A program made the position numbers and the translations under genes. The notes beneath the pieces were generated by a model. The model was given only the letters and a program-made list of their open reading frames with translations. It was not told the origin of the DNA and did no database searches. Shown here piece after piece: positions 8,553-18,466 of a stretch of 64,000 bases of DNA. The stretch's first letter is position 1. Each line of letters starts with the position of its first letter. The DNA is from Synechococcus sp. CC9605 (GTDB lineage Bacteria; Cyanobacteriota; Cyanobacteriia; PCC-6307; Cyanobiaceae): the NCBI RefSeq assembly GCF_000012625.1, contig NC_007516.1, positions 248,001-312,000 of the forward strand, in the 5' to 3' direction.

Positions 8553-9317
8553 TCAACCTAGGTCGACTAGGCGAGTCCCCTGCCAGTGCACCGCATCGGC
8601 GCTGAAGCTGAAACAACAAGGCAGAACCTCCACGCCACTGTTGGTGGCCTGGCGAAACAGTTCCCCGTAGCGCGGATCGGCGCTGTCGCCTGGAGCAAAG
8701 GCAGTCACGTCCGGCCGGCTTAGGCAGGGCACCAGCACTGCCCGCGCATCCGGAAGCACCCCCATCAGCTCAATCAGATGCTTTTGCCCCCGTTCAGTCA
8801 CCGTGTCGGGGAATAGGGCCGTGCTGCCGTCGGTCCAGGTGGTGTTCTTCACCTCCAGGTAGATCGGACGTTGATCGGGGTTCTGCTCGGCCGGCGTCAG
8901 CAGGAGGTCGATCCGGCTGCGCTTGTTGGTGCCGTAAGCCACCTCAGCGCGGATCCTTGCAATGGCGCCCAGTTGAGCCTCCAGGCACCCAGCTTCGACC
9001 GTGGCGCGAATCAGGCGGTTGGGCAGGGCTGTGTTGATGCCCACCCAGCAATGTTGGCCATCGGCACCTGGCACTTCGGCTTGCTCCCAGGTCCAGGCCA
9101 GCTTGCGTTTGGGGGAGGGTGCGTAGCGCAGACGCACCCGTTGGCCAGGGATCAAGACTCCCGTCATCGGGCCGGTGTTGGCGCAGTGGGCGGTAACGGT
9201 CTCGCCGCTGCTCAGCTCCACATCGGCCAGGAAGCGTTTGTAGCGCTTCAGCAGCACGCCCTCTGTCAGAGGTTCAAAGCGCAGCAGGGCATCGCCCGGA
9301 GAGGAAAGGCCAGTCAT
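8553..9317 (-). CDS. sfsA: SfsA family protein (sugar fermentation stimulation homolog)
   Basis: A 254-residue homolog of E. coli SfsA, a DNA-binding protein with an OB-like N-terminus and a nuclease-like C-terminal fold. Its role in cyanobacteria is unknown. Family motifs are LKRYKRFLADVEL, AHCANTGPMTG, SRIDLLL and YLEVKNTTW. The last two give the D...E-x-K arrangement of PD-(D/E)xK nucleases. I chose the ATG at 9317 because the sequence upstream of it (to 9413) has no homology features. The gene is divergent from murJ. Confidence 0.9.
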   Translation of the reverse strand: MTGLSSPGDALLRFEPLTEGVLLKRYKRFLADVELSSGETVTAHCANTGPMTGVLIPGQRVRLRYAPSPKRKLAWTWEQAEVPGADGQHCWVGINTALPNRLIRATVEAGCLEAQLGAIARIRAEVAYGTNKRSRIDLLLTPAEQNPDQRPIYLEVKNTTWTDGSTALFPDTVTERGQKHLIELMGVLPDARAVLVPCLSRPDVTAFAPGDSADPRYGELFRQATNSGVEVLPCCFSFSADAVHWQGTRLVDLG

Positions 9318-9385
9318 GGCAGCAGCCGAGATTGGCCCATGGTCTCGTGTGGTGCCTCCACAATGCGCCCAATGCTGGGGGCCGA

Positions 9386-10993
9386 ATGGCGCGTTCACTG
9401 AAGGGGATCGCACTGGTGGTGACCCTCGGCACCCTGCTGAGCAAGGTGGGTGGCCTGATTCGGCAGCTGGTGATCGCAGCGGCCTTCGGGGTGGGCGCGG
9501 CTTATGACGCCTACAACTACGCCTATGTGCTGCCTGGATTTCTGCTGATCCTGCTGGGAGGGATCAATGGCCCCTTCCACAGCGCCATGGTGAGCGTGCT
9601 GAGCCGGCGCCCACGGGCCGAAGGAGCCCATATCCTTGCGGCGCTCAACACCAGCGTCAGTGCTCTGTTGCTGATGGTCACCATCGTTCTGGTGCTGGCG
9701 GCGGATCCTCTGATCACCCTTGTGGGCCCTGGCCTTGCCCCCGAGCTTCACGCCATCGCACGGTTGCAGCTGCAGGTGATGGCGCCGATGGCGCTGCTGG
9801 CCGGACTGATCGGGTTGGGTTTTGGATCCCTCAACGCCGCCGATGAATTCTGGATTCCGGCGATTTCTCCGCTGATGTCCAGCGGCGCCTTGATCATCGG
9901 GGTTGGATTGCTCTGGTGGCAGCTCGGTGCTGACATCGCCTTGCCGTCTGCCGCCATGGCCGGGGGTGTGGTGCTCGCCTTGGCCACGTTGGTGGGGGCT
10001 TTGCTGCAGTGGCTGATCCAGCTGCCGGCGTTGATCCGGCAGGGGTTGGCCCGTTTTCAACTGGTCTGGGACTGGAGGCACCCGGGGGTGCGCGAGGTGT
10101 GGCGTGTGATGGGGCCGGCGACGCTGTCGTCCGGGATGCTGCAGATCAATGTGTTCACCGATCTGTTCTTCGCCTCCGGGATTCTCGGCGCGGCGGCGGG
10201 TCTGGGCTACGCCAATTTGCTGGTGCAAACGCCCCTGGGTTTGATCTCGAATGCACTGCTGGTGCCCCTGCTGCCCACCTTCGCCAGGCTCACGGCGCCG
10301 GAAGATCGTCCGCAGCTGATCGATCGGATCCGCCAGGGGTTGATGCTGTCTGCGGCATCGATGATTCCCCTGGGGGGGCTTTTCATCGCCTTGGGTGGCC
10401 CCATCGTCGCCCTGGTTTACGAGCGCGGTGCTTTCGATGCGTCAGCCGCCCAGTTGGTGACGGGTTTGCTGATGGCCTACGGCCTGGGCATGCCGGCCTA
10501 CCTAGGCCGGGATGTGCTGGTGCGTGTCTTCTATGCCCTGGGGGATGGGACGACGCCTTTTCGGCTCTCGCTGGCGGGGATTGGTCTCAACGTGATTTTT
10601 GACTGGCTGCTGGTTGGTGGTCCGACCCCTTGGGGGAATCAGTCCCCGTTCAATTTCGGTGCACCCGGGCTGGTGCTTGCCACGGTTGCCATCAACCTGC
10701 TCACCTGCTTCGCCCTGATGCTGGGTCTGCAGCAACGCATTTCAGGACTGCCGCTACGGCGTTGGGGGATGGACCTTCTGAGGCTAGCCATCGCAGGCGT
10801 GCTGGCAGCGGGGGGCGCCGGGATCATCGTGACCTTTGTGTCCTGGCCCGCAGGGTTGCTGGGCCTGCTGTTTCAGGTGGGTGCCCCTGGCTTGCTGGGT
10901 TTGGCGTTGTTTGCCTTAATCGGTGCACAGCTTCAGGTGCCGGAGGTGCGTGAGATCACGCAGTTGGTGATGGGCCGATTCAGGGCTCGCTGA
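9386..10993 (+). CDS. murJ: lipid II flippase MurJ (MviN)
   Basis: MurJ moves the peptidoglycan precursor lipid II across the inner membrane. The protein has 535 residues and about 14 hydrophobic helices. The family signature GTLLSKVGGLIRQLVIAAAFG lies near the N-terminus (residues 14-34), followed by DAYNYAYVLPG. The ATG at 9386 begins MARSLKG, right at the family start. An in-frame ATG at 9332 would add 18 unsupported residues. The 3' end overlaps the next, convergent gene by 14 bases. Confidence 0.93.
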   Translation: MARSLKGIALVVTLGTLLSKVGGLIRQLVIAAAFGVGAAYDAYNYAYVLPGFLLILLGGINGPFHSAMVSVLSRRPRAEGAHILAALNTSVSALLLMVTIVLVLAADPLITLVGPGLAPELHAIARLQLQVMAPMALLAGLIGLGFGSLNAADEFWIPAISPLMSSGALIIGVGLLWWQLGADIALPSAAMAGGVVLALATLVGALLQWLIQLPALIRQGLARFQLVWDWRHPGVREVWRVMGPATLSSGMLQINVFTDLFFASGILGAAAGLGYANLLVQTPLGLISNALLVPLLPTFARLTAPEDRPQLIDRIRQGLMLSAASMIPLGGLFIALGGPIVALVYERGAFDASAAQLVTGLLMAYGLGMPAYLGRDVLVRVFYALGDGTTPFRLSLAGIGLNVIFDWLLVGGPTPWGNQSPFNFGAPGLVLATVAINLLTCFALMLGLQQRISGLPLRRWGMDLLRLAIAGVLAAGGAGIIVTFVSWPAGLLGLLFQVGAPGLLGLALFALIGAQLQVPEVREITQLVMGRFRAR

Positions 10994-11243
10994 GACGAAC
11001 ATCGAGTTCTTCACGCACCTGGATGGGCAACTCCAGCTGTTCGCGACCCACGAGTTGAGGGCCCTGAACAGACACAATCCGGGCCTCGATGCCGAACTCT
11101 TTAAACGCGGTTTCCAGTTCCTGAATCAGGGCTTTCTCAACTTGAGCCTCTGCATCTACCACCCGGCCGATCAGCCGTTCACCCAGGCGGCCAATGCGTT
11201 GGCGCACCAATTCTCTTGAGTTGGTGACTTCAATGATCAGCAC
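10980..11243 (-). CDS. conserved hypothetical protein, 87 residues
   Basis: A small, charged, soluble protein that I do not recognise. It starts MLIIEVTNSRELVRQRIGRL and has amphipathic alpha-helical character up to about residue 50, then short beta-like segments ending in an acidic tail. No membrane segment, metal motif or nucleotide motif is visible. It ends a run of three tiny leftward genes with short gaps (28 and 42 bases), which may form one operon. Coding looks real because the frame is intact and its ends fit its neighbours. Confidence 0.65.
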   Translation of the reverse strand: MLIIEVTNSRELVRQRIGRLGERLIGRVVDAEAQVEKALIQELETAFKEFGIEARIVSVQGPQLVGREQLELPIQVREELDVRLSEP

Positions 11244-11270
11244 ACCAACCGCGGCGGATGGAGTGCAACC

Positions 11271-11561
11271 TTATCCGCAGTACGGCTCGAGGATCTCCTC
11301 AAGATCCCTCAGCTGGGCTGGGGGGATCAGCTTGGAGAGGGGAAGTTGACTCGCCCCACCCGCCAGAGGCACCTTGACGGCGTCGAGGGCCTGCCGTGCT
11401 GCCACCTCAGCACCTTGATTTACGCGGGCACTGCATTCGATCGCCAGGGCTGAGGCCAGGTCGGCATCGCCGAGGTACAGATGCCAACCGCTGATTTGAA
11501 CGTAGAGGCGGTCAGCCAAAGCACTCTGAAGGTCTTGCAGGTCGCTGGCGGAGAGGGACAT
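11271..11561 (-). CDS. conserved small protein (DUF3181-like)
   Basis: A 96-residue soluble protein. It has DLQDLQSALADRLYVQISGWHLYLGDADL near the N-terminus and is rich in Ala and Leu, so it is probably mostly helical. It resembles the small cyanobacterial family I know as DUF3181, but I am only moderately sure of that number. Function is unknown. It lies in the middle of three short leftward genes that may be cotranscribed. Confidence 0.68.
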   Translation of the reverse strand: MSLSASDLQDLQSALADRLYVQISGWHLYLGDADLASALAIECSARVNQGAEVAARQALDAVKVPLAGGASQLPLSKLIPPAQLRDLEEILEPYCG

Positions 11562-11603
11562 CAGCCCAGGGAGATCGCGGTGTGGATTGCCTCCATGCTG
11601 GCT

Positions 11604-11849
11604 TTATTCCTCAGGCTTGGGTCGCTGAAGAATTACCCAAATCAACTGGCCCAGCCACAGGGTTGCCCAGAGGCTGGTGATCCAGGTCAGGCTCCCGCCA
11701 GGGAAGGGGTGGCGCATCTCCTGCAGAAACCAGCCGCCGCTGTTCACCGCAGCGAACACGCCGCCGTGCAGGCACAGGTTCACGATGCGCTCGAAATGCC
11801 GGTAGGTCGGATCCTCAGGGTCAGCGGGGCCGTACCAGCGGATCGGCAT
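11604..11849 (-). CDS. small two-helix membrane protein
   Basis: An 81-residue protein with two hydrophobic segments, near residues 25-43 (LCLHGGVFAAVNSGGWFL) and 53-75 (SLTWITSLWATLWLGQLIWVIL), and a basic C-terminus. The layout (RHFERIVNL, helix, short polar loop, helix) resembles the 2TM-domain family. It is the first gene of a probable three-gene leftward set. Function is unknown. Confidence 0.66.
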   Translation of the reverse strand: MPIRWYGPADPEDPTYRHFERIVNLCLHGGVFAAVNSGGWFLQEMRHPFPGGSLTWITSLWATLWLGQLIWVILQRPKPEE

Positions 11850-11895
11850 TGCTCGGGCTCAGAAACACCTGAATCCTGACGCGCCCCGCACCCGG

Positions 11896-11925
11896 TTGAC
11901 GAGCGGACCCTCGATGGGGTCTGAT
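11896..11925 (+). promoter_or_regulatory. candidate promoter of the tRNA-Arg gene
   Basis: TTGACG at 11896-11901 and TCTGAT at 11920-11925 lie 18 bases apart. Transcription would then start just before the tRNA at 11938. The -10 element is weak. Confidence 0.38.
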
Positions 11926-11937
11926 GGTTTGGCGCAA

Positions 11938-12011
11938 GCGCTTGTAGCTCAGCGGATTAGAGCATCTGACTACGGATCAGAGGGTCGGGAGTTCGAATCT
12001 CTCCAGGCGCG
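11938..12011 (+). tRNA. trnR-ACG: tRNA-Arg (anticodon ACG)
   Basis: A 74-base cloverleaf with all stems paired: acceptor GCGCTTG with CAGGCGC, D-stem GCTC/GAGC, anticodon stem TCTGA/TCAGA around loop CTACGGA, and T-arm GGGAG-TTCGAAT-CTCTC. The anticodon ACG reads CGN arginine codons after A34-to-inosine editing. CCA is not encoded. A terminator follows directly. Confidence 0.95.
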
Positions 12012-12015
12012 TTTC

Positions 12016-12044
12016 AACTGTCCCCGATGGGCAGTTTTTTTTTT
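12016..12044 (+). terminator. intrinsic terminator after tRNA-Arg
   Basis: AACTG...CAGTT forms a stem, extendable through CCC/GGG with one bulged T. It is followed by a run of ten T ending at 12044. Confidence 0.85.
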
Positions 12045-12107
12045 GGTTGATCGGTCGAGCTGATCGCTGCGGTTTCTTACGATTGGCCAAAGCTTTACTG
12101 ACATTCC

Positions 12108-13403
12108 ATGAGCCAGGCCTCTGGACGCGCCATCGACGCTGATCTGGCTCAGTCGGATCCCGACATCGCTGCGTTCATCAACCAGGAACGGCAGCGTCAG
12201 GAAACCCACCTCGAGCTGATCGCATCGGAGAACTTTGCGTCCCGTGCGGTGATGCAGGCCCAGGGTTCCGTTCTCACCAACAAGTACGCCGAGGGTCTGC
12301 CCAGCAAGCGGTACTACGGCGGTTGTGAACACGTTGATGCCATTGAAGAGCTGGCCATCGAGCGGGCCAAGCAGTTGTTTGGTGCCGCTTGGGCCAATGT
12401 GCAGCCCCACAGCGGTGCCCAGGCCAACTTCGCGGTTTTCCTGGCGCTGCTACAGCCTGGCGACACGATCATGGGGCTCGATCTGTCCCATGGAGGTCAC
12501 CTGACCCATGGTTCCCCGGTCAACGTCAGCGGCAAGTGGTTCAACGTCGTCCAGTACGGCGTCGACAAGGAGACCCAACGCCTTGATATGGAGGCGATCC
12601 GCCAGCTGGCTTTGGAGCACAAGCCGAAGCTGATTGTCTGTGGCTACTCCGCGTATCCACGCACCATCGACTTCGCCGCCTTCCGCGCCATCGCTGATGA
12701 AGTGGGTGCCTATCTGCTGGCCGACATGGCCCACATCGCCGGCCTCGTGGCCGCTGGAGTGCATCCCAGCCCTGTCCCCCACTGCGATGTGGTGACCACC
12801 ACCACCCACAAGACCCTGCGCGGTCCCCGCGGCGGCTTGATCCTCTGCCGCGATGCCGAGTTCGCCAAAAAGTTCGACAAGGCCGTGTTCCCTGGCAGCC
12901 AGGGCGGCCCTCTGGAGCACGTGATCGCTGCTAAGGCTGTGGCCTTCGGGGAAGCACTGCAGCCTTCGTTCAAGGCCTATAGCCAGCAGGTGGTTGCCAA
13001 TGCGGCAGCCCTCGCTGAACAGCTGATCGCCCGCGGCATCGATGTCGTCAGCGGCGGCACCGATAACCACGTGGTGCTGTTAGACCTGCGTAGCATCGGG
13101 ATGACTGGAAAAGTGGCTGATCTGTTGGTGAGTGATGTGCACATCACGGCCAACAAGAACACCGTTCCCTTCGACCCTGAATCGCCCTTCGTCACCAGTG
13201 GCCTGCGATTCGGAACAGCTGCGCTCACCACCCGTGGTTTCGATTCGCAGGCTTTCCGGGAGGTCGCCGATGTGATTGCCGACCGTCTTTTCAATCCTGA
13301 GGATGATGCGATTCGTCAGCGTTGCCTCGACCGGGTGGGTGCTCTATGTGAGCGCTTCCCCCTCTACGCCGACAGCAAGCACAAGCAGCCTGTTCTGGTG
13401 TGA
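12108..13403 (+). CDS. glyA: serine hydroxymethyltransferase
   Basis: GlyA is a PLP enzyme that interconverts serine and glycine with tetrahydrofolate. It supplies one-carbon units, including those used by purH and thyX in this window, and in cyanobacteria also handles photorespiratory glycine. It has 431 residues, close to the family norm. Signatures are ELIASENF near 36-43, [11 protein letters not shown] near 67-77, and the PLP lysine K235 in [15 protein letters not shown]. The gene follows the tRNA-Arg terminator and so has its own promoter. Confidence 0.97.
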
Positions 13404-13517
13404 GGCCTGGCTCAGGCTCTACAGGGGTCTGGCCGATGTCTGGTGGATGGGTTGGAGGCTCTTTAGGATTGAGATGACTCCTTCTGACCGGGGGATCGTC
13501 TCTTTCCTGGAGCCTGC

Positions 13518-14660
13518 GTGAATCTCTTGGCCAGCCCCATAGCGGTCGCTTCGGTCAGCTTTCTTTTGGCTGCGGTGACCACCACGGTGCTGGTGCCTCA
13601 AGTTCGCAGGCTGGGGCTTCGCTTTGGGTGGACCGATCTGCCCGATGAGCGCAAGCAGCATGTCACCCCCATGGTGAGGCTGGGGGGCATTGCCATGGTG
13701 CTGGGTTTTGGTACTGCTTTGACGGCTGTGTGGTCGATGGGGGGCTTCGGCCTGCTGGCGCCGGCCAAGGATCAGCTGATTTGGAGCACCCTGGCCGGTT
13801 CGCTCTGCTTTTTTCTGATTGGCCTGGCGGACGACCTCTTCGCTCTCTCTCCTTGGCCGCGGCTGGCTGGACAGATTGCCGTGGCTTGTTCGGTTTGGAG
13901 CCAGGGCGTTCGGATTGGAGCGATCGATCTTCCCTGGTTTACCGCTGCAGCCGGTCCGATTGCTCTGCCGGATACCCTCAGCCTGCTAGCCACTGTTGTT
14001 TGGCTGGTGGGAATCACCAACGCCATCAACTGGCTGGATGGCCTCGATGGCCTTGCTGCGGGCGTGGCTGGTATTGCCGCTGTCGGGCTAGTGTCCGTCA
14101 GCTTTTCGCTGCATCAGGTGGCCGCCGGATTCCTTGCAGCAGCCCTGGCGGGCTGCTGCCTCGGCTTCCTGCGCCATAACTTCAACCCCGCCCGCATCTT
14201 CATGGGGGATGGGGGCTCTTACTTCCTCGGCTTCACCCTCGCTGCCGTGAGCATCGTGGGACCCGCCAAGGGGCTCACCACAGTGAGTCTGCTGCTGCCG
14301 TTGCTTATTCTTTCGCTGCCCCTGGCCGACATGTCGGCTGTGATCATGGGCCGTCTGCGCGAGGGACGTTCCCCCTTCTATCCCGACCGCCGTCACCTTC
14401 ATCACCGCCTGCTCCGCGCTGGCTTCAGTCACCGGCGCACGGTGCTGTTGATCTACGTCTTCACCCAGTGGCTTGCTGCTTTGGCCTTGGTGGTGGCCAA
14501 TGCTGAGATGCGCTTCCTCTGGCTGGCTTTGGCCACGGCCATCCTTGTGGCAACGGTGGTGATCAGCCGTCGCCAGCTGCAACATGAGCGAGCTCTGATG
14601 AACACCAACCCTTGCTCCACTCCTGTTGATCCTGCGGCCCTTGGCGAACCGCGTGGCTGA
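13518..14660 (+). CDS. WecA/MraY-type polyprenyl-phosphate sugar-1-phosphate transferase
   Basis: A 380-residue integral membrane enzyme of the MraY/WecA/TagO family, which moves a sugar-1-phosphate from a UDP-sugar onto undecaprenyl phosphate to start a surface polysaccharide. About ten helices are visible. Motifs are GLADDLF (catalytic Asp pair), [31 protein letters not shown] and the cytosolic [10 protein letters not shown]. The HHRL pattern favours WecA/TagO-like enzymes over MraY proper. The start is GTG. The 3' end overlaps cinA by 8 bases, so translation is probably coupled. Confidence 0.87.
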
Positions 14661-15912
14661 ATCGGGTGTTGAAATCCTGTGCGTGGGCACAGAGCTGTTG
14701 TTGGGGGATATCCTCAACGGCAATTCTCGATGGATTGCCGAACAGTTGGCGGGACTGGGGCTGCCGCATTACCGCCAAACCGTTGTTGGCGACAACAAAG
14801 AGCGTTTGATCTCTGCCGTACGCGAGGCACGGCAGCGCTGCAGGGTTCTGGTGACGACAGGAGGTTTGGGTCCAACCCCCGATGACCTCACCACCGAGGC
14901 CCTGGCCGCTGCTTTCGACACTCCTCTCGAGGAGCGGCCCGAACTCTGGCTGGAGATCCAGCAGAAGTTATCGGCAGGTGGCCGGCCGGTTGCTCCCAGC
15001 AACCGCAGCCAGGCTTTTCTGCCCCGTGGAGCCGAGGTGCTTCCCAATCCAAAGGGGTCGGCACCGGGAATGATCTGGTCGCCCCGGCCTGATTTCACGA
15101 TCCTCACCTTCCCTGGGGTGCCTTCGGAAATGCGGGCGATGTGGACGGAAACGGCCGCCCCCTGGCTTCAAGCCAATGCTGGGACGTCCGGTGTGTTTGT
15201 GAGCCGCCAGCTCCGCTTTAGTGGCATTGGTGAATCCGATCTGGCTGAGCGTGTTGCCGATTTGTTGGCGTCCACCAACCCAACGGTGGCTCCCTATGCC
15301 TCCCTTGGAGATGTGAAATTGCGGCTCACGGCCTGTGCACCCACTGCCGATGCCGCCGCTGAGCTGTTGCTGCCGGTGGAAGCTGAGCTGCGCCGTCGCA
15401 CGGGAAACCACTGCTATGGCGTCGATGCGGACAGCCTGGCGTCGGTGGTGATCGACCTGCTCAAGCAACGGCACCAGACGATGGCGGTGGCGGAGTCCTG
15501 CACCGGTGGTGGGTTGGCGGCAGCCCTGACGGCTGTTCCAGGCTCTTCGTCGGTTTTTCAGGGTGGCGTCGTCGCTTACAGCAACGCGGTGAAACAGGCT
15601 TTGCTGGGGGTTTCGCTGGATCTGCTCACTGCCCATGGTGCTGTTTCCCAGCCTGTGGTCGAGGCGATGGCTCGGGCAGCAAGGGAACGCCTGAATTGCG
15701 ACTGGGCGATCGCTGTAAGCGGTATCGCCGGCCCTGGCGGTGGCAGTGCTGAGAAGCCCGTGGGCTTGGTGCATCTGGCCTTGGCTGGTCCCGGTGGCTG
15801 TGAGGCCTGGGTGCAGCATTTCGGTGAGCGGCGGGGTCGGGAGGCCATTCAGAGGATGAGCGTGATCCGTGGCTTAGACCGTCTGCGTCTCTGCTTGCTC
15901 GCTCAGGTTTAG
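14653..15912 (+). CDS. cinA: CinA family protein (competence/damage-inducible)
   Basis: A two-domain CinA of about 420 residues. The N-terminal MoCF-like/ADP-ribose-pyrophosphatase domain begins [17 protein letters not shown] and has [16 protein letters not shown]. The C-terminal nicotinamide-nucleotide deamidase domain has [32 protein letters not shown] and the [15 protein letters not shown] loop. I chose the GTG at 14653 because the family begins just there. A TTG at 14626 would add nine residues. The family acts in pyridine nucleotide repair and, in some bacteria, in transformation. Confidence 0.92.
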
Positions 15913-15938
15913 GGTCGACGGTTCTTGCGACTGAGCTG

Positions 15939-17357
15939 TTGAGTTCCGGCACCCTCTACGACAAGGTGTGGGATCTGCATCGGGTGGCGGAGCTCCCCGG
16001 CGGTTCCACCCAACTGTTTGTTGGTCTGCATCTGATCCATGAGGTCACCAGTCCTCAGGCCTTCTCGGCTTTGAAGGACAAGGGCCTGTTGGTGCGTTGT
16101 CCTGAGCGCACGGTGGCAACGGTGGACCACATCGTGCCGACGACCTCTCAGCAGCGGCCGTTCGCCGACCCGTTGGCGGAGGAGATGCTCAGCACCTTGG
16201 AGCGGAACTGCCAGGAGTACGGCATCCCTCTGAACAACATCGGCAGTGGCCGGCAGGGCATCGTTCATGTGATTGCCCCGGAGCTGGGCCTGACCCAGCC
16301 AGGCATGACGGTGGCTTGCGGTGATTCCCACACCTCCACCCATGGCGCCTTCGGGGCGATCGCCTTTGGGATCGGCACGAGTCAGGTGCGCGATGTGTTG
16401 GCCAGTCAGAGCCTGGCCATGAACAAGCTCAAGGTGCGCCGGATTCAGGTGAATGGCCTGCTGCCAGAGGGCGTGTCGGCGAAGGATCTGATCCTGCATG
16501 TGATTCGCCACCTTGGTGTGAAGGGTGGCGTTGGCTATGCCTACGAGTTCGCAGGCTCTGCCATCGAGGCGTTGTCGATGGAAGAGCGGATGACCCTCTG
16601 CAACATGGCAATCGAGGGAGGAGCCCGATGCGGTTACGTCAATCCCGATCAGGTCACTTTTGAGTATCTGAAAGGTCGCCCCCATGCTCCCGAAGGTGAC
16701 GCCTGGACCCGCGCTGTCGCCTGGTGGAGTTCCCTGGCCACTGATGCCAACGCAACGGTCGACGACGAGGTGGTGTTTGACGCCGCTGCGATTCCACCCA
16801 CGGTGACCTGGGGCATTACCCCTGGCCAGGGACTGGGCATCGATGAAACCGTTCCCAGCCTTGATCAACTGGATCCAGGTGAGCGTCCGATTGCGGAGGA
16901 GGCTTATCGCTATATGGATCTCCAGCCGGGAACGGCCATCGCCGGGGTGCCTGTGGATGTCTGTTTCATCGGCAGCTGCACCAATGGTCGTCTCAGCGAT
17001 CTGCGTGCGGCTGCCGATGTGGCCCGTGGGCGTCAGGTGGCTGAAGGCATCAAGGCGTTTGTGGTTCCCGGCTCGGAGCAGGTGGCGAAGGCTGCTGAAG
17101 CGGAAGGGCTGGATGCTGTGTTCCGTGCCGCAGGCTTTGAGTGGCGTGAGCCCGGCTGCTCGATGTGTCTGGCTATGAATCCGGATCGGCTGGAGGGGCG
17201 TCAGATCAGCGCCAGCTCCAGCAACCGCAATTTCAAGGGTCGGCAGGGATCGGCCAGTGGTCGGACCTTGTTGATGAGTCCAGCCATGGTGGCCGCCGCT
17301 GCCGTTAACGGTCGTGTGACCGATGTTCGTACTTTGATTTCTCCGTCCGCATCGTGA
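15939..17357 (+). CDS. leuC: 3-isopropylmalate dehydratase large subunit
   Basis: LeuC with LeuD isomerises 2-isopropylmalate to 3-isopropylmalate in leucine synthesis. It has 472 residues, as usual. The [4Fe-4S] cysteines are C347 in [10 protein letters not shown] and C407 and C410 in [13 protein letters not shown]. The [15 protein letters not shown] segment near 126-139 is also conserved. The start appears to be TTG, since the family N-terminus begins there and no ATG is close. It overlaps leuD by up to four bases, so the two are one operon. Confidence 0.96.
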   Translation: MSSGTLYDKVWDLHRVAELPGGSTQLFVGLHLIHEVTSPQAFSALKDKGLLVRCPERTVATVDHIVPTTSQQRPFADPLAEEMLSTLERNCQEYGIPLNNIGSGRQGIVHVIAPELGLTQPGMTVACGDSHTSTHGAFGAIAFGIGTSQVRDVLASQSLAMNKLKVRRIQVNGLLPEGVSAKDLILHVIRHLGVKGGVGYAYEFAGSAIEALSMEERMTLCNMAIEGGARCGYVNPDQVTFEYLKGRPHAPEGDAWTRAVAWWSSLATDANATVDDEVVFDAAAIPPTVTWGITPGQGLGIDETVPSLDQLDPGERPIAEEAYRYMDLQPGTAIAGVPVDVCFIGSCTNGRLSDLRAAADVARGRQVAEGIKAFVVPGSEQVAKAAEAEGLDAVFRAAGFEWREPGCSMCLAMNPDRLEGRQISASSSNRNFKGRQGSASGRTLLMSPAMVAAAAVNGRVTDVRTLISPSAS

Positions 17358-17971
17358 TGGCTCACTTCCCGACTGGTCCGATTCAACAGGTGAGTGGAAC
17401 GGCCATTGTTGTTTCCGGTGAAGACATCGACACGGATCGGATTATTCCGGCAAGGTTCCTCAAATGCGTCAGCTTCGAGGCATTGGGTGACCAGGTCTTC
17501 GCCGATGACCGTCTTGAACTCTCCGGTGAGCATCCCTTTGATCAGGCCCGTTATCAGGGGGCCTCGATCCTGGTGGTGAATGGCAATTTCGGCTGTGGTT
17601 CCAGTCGTGAGCATGCACCTCAGGCGTTGATGCGCTGGGGAATTCGCGCGGTGGTTGGGGTCAGTTTTGCCGAGATTTTCTACGGCAACTGTCTTGCCCT
17701 TGGCATTCCCTGTGCAACGGCGGCCCCCGAGCAGATCAAGGCGATTCAGGCGCAGGTGGATGGCGATCCCGGCCGATCCTGGAGCCTCGATCTTGCCAGT
17801 TTGCAACTGACCGCAGCCGACACCAGTTGGCCTATGTCGATCGATCCCGGTCCTCTGGACATGCTGCGCAGCGGTCGTTGGGATGCAACGTCCCAGCTCC
17901 TGGACCATGGCCCCCAGGTTGCGGAATTGATGCAAAAACTGCCCTACATCAACCAGTTCGCCGCCGGGTAA
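17354..17971 (+). CDS. leuD: 3-isopropylmalate dehydratase small subunit
   Basis: LeuD is the swivelling small subunit of isopropylmalate isomerase. It has 205 residues. The frame could start with GTG at 17354 or ATG at 17357; both overlap the leuC stop. Key motifs are [16 protein letters not shown] and [16 protein letters not shown], the latter being the substrate-binding loop of the family. Confidence 0.95.
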   Translation: MMAHFPTGPIQQVSGTAIVVSGEDIDTDRIIPARFLKCVSFEALGDQVFADDRLELSGEHPFDQARYQGASILVVNGNFGCGSSREHAPQALMRWGIRAVVGVSFAEIFYGNCLALGIPCATAAPEQIKAIQAQVDGDPGRSWSLDLASLQLTAADTSWPMSIDPGPLDMLRSGRWDATSQLLDHGPQVAELMQKLPYINQFAAG

Positions 17972-18022
17972 CAGCCAAGCGCGACTCCTGTGTCTATGAA
18001 ATAGATAGGAGGTTGGGACTTA

Positions 18023-18466
18023 ATGGCCTGTTCGCTTTCGCGGTTGGTGTTGCCGTTTGTGCCGCTGTTGGTTGTTGCCGGTGTGGGTCCTGCTGGGGCC
18101 CTGCCGCTTCAGGTGCAGGCCCATGATCCGTTGGATCGCAGCTGCCCCGGCTGTGATCTCCGCCAGGCGGATTTCCGTCAGGCCCATCTCATCGGTGCTG
18201 ATTTTCGGGGCAGTGATCTGCGCGGTGCCGATCTGCGGGAGGCGAATCTGGAAGGTGCTGACCTGACGGGAGCGTTGCTGGAAGGTGCTGACCTGAGAGG
18301 AGCGAACCTCACCAACGCTGAGCTTTCTGGCGTGGATCTGCGCAATGCCGATCTACGGGAGGCTCATGTGATCAATGCCTATGCACCGAACGTGCGGACC
18401 TCCGGCATGCGCTACGCCGGAGCTTCGCTGTTCGGCAGCAATCTGATCATCGGTGGCGGTGATTGA
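18023..18466 (+). CDS. secreted pentapeptide-repeat protein
   Basis: A 147-residue protein with an N-terminal signal peptide (hydrophobic core about residues 6-24, likely cut after GALP or AQA), so it should act in the thylakoid lumen or periplasm. From about residue 45 to 110 it has more than ten A(D/N)LXX pentapeptide repeats (ADLREANLEGADL and similar), which fold as a right-handed beta-helix. A clear Shine-Dalgarno AGGAGG lies at 18007-18012. The stop shares the palindrome TGATCA with the convergent gene. Function is unknown; lumenal relatives exist in other cyanobacteria. Confidence 0.85.
   Translation: MACSLSRLVLPFVPLLVVAGVGPAGALPLQVQAHDPLDRSCPGCDLRQADFRQAHLIGADFRGSDLRGADLREANLEGADLTGALLEGADLRGANLTNAELSGVDLRNADLREAHVINAYAPNVRTSGMRYAGASLFGSNLIIGGGD

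Noticed and set aside
18150-18370. A local DNA repeat with a period of 15 or 30 bases.
   Set aside because: It is explained by the pentapeptide repeats of the coding sequence.
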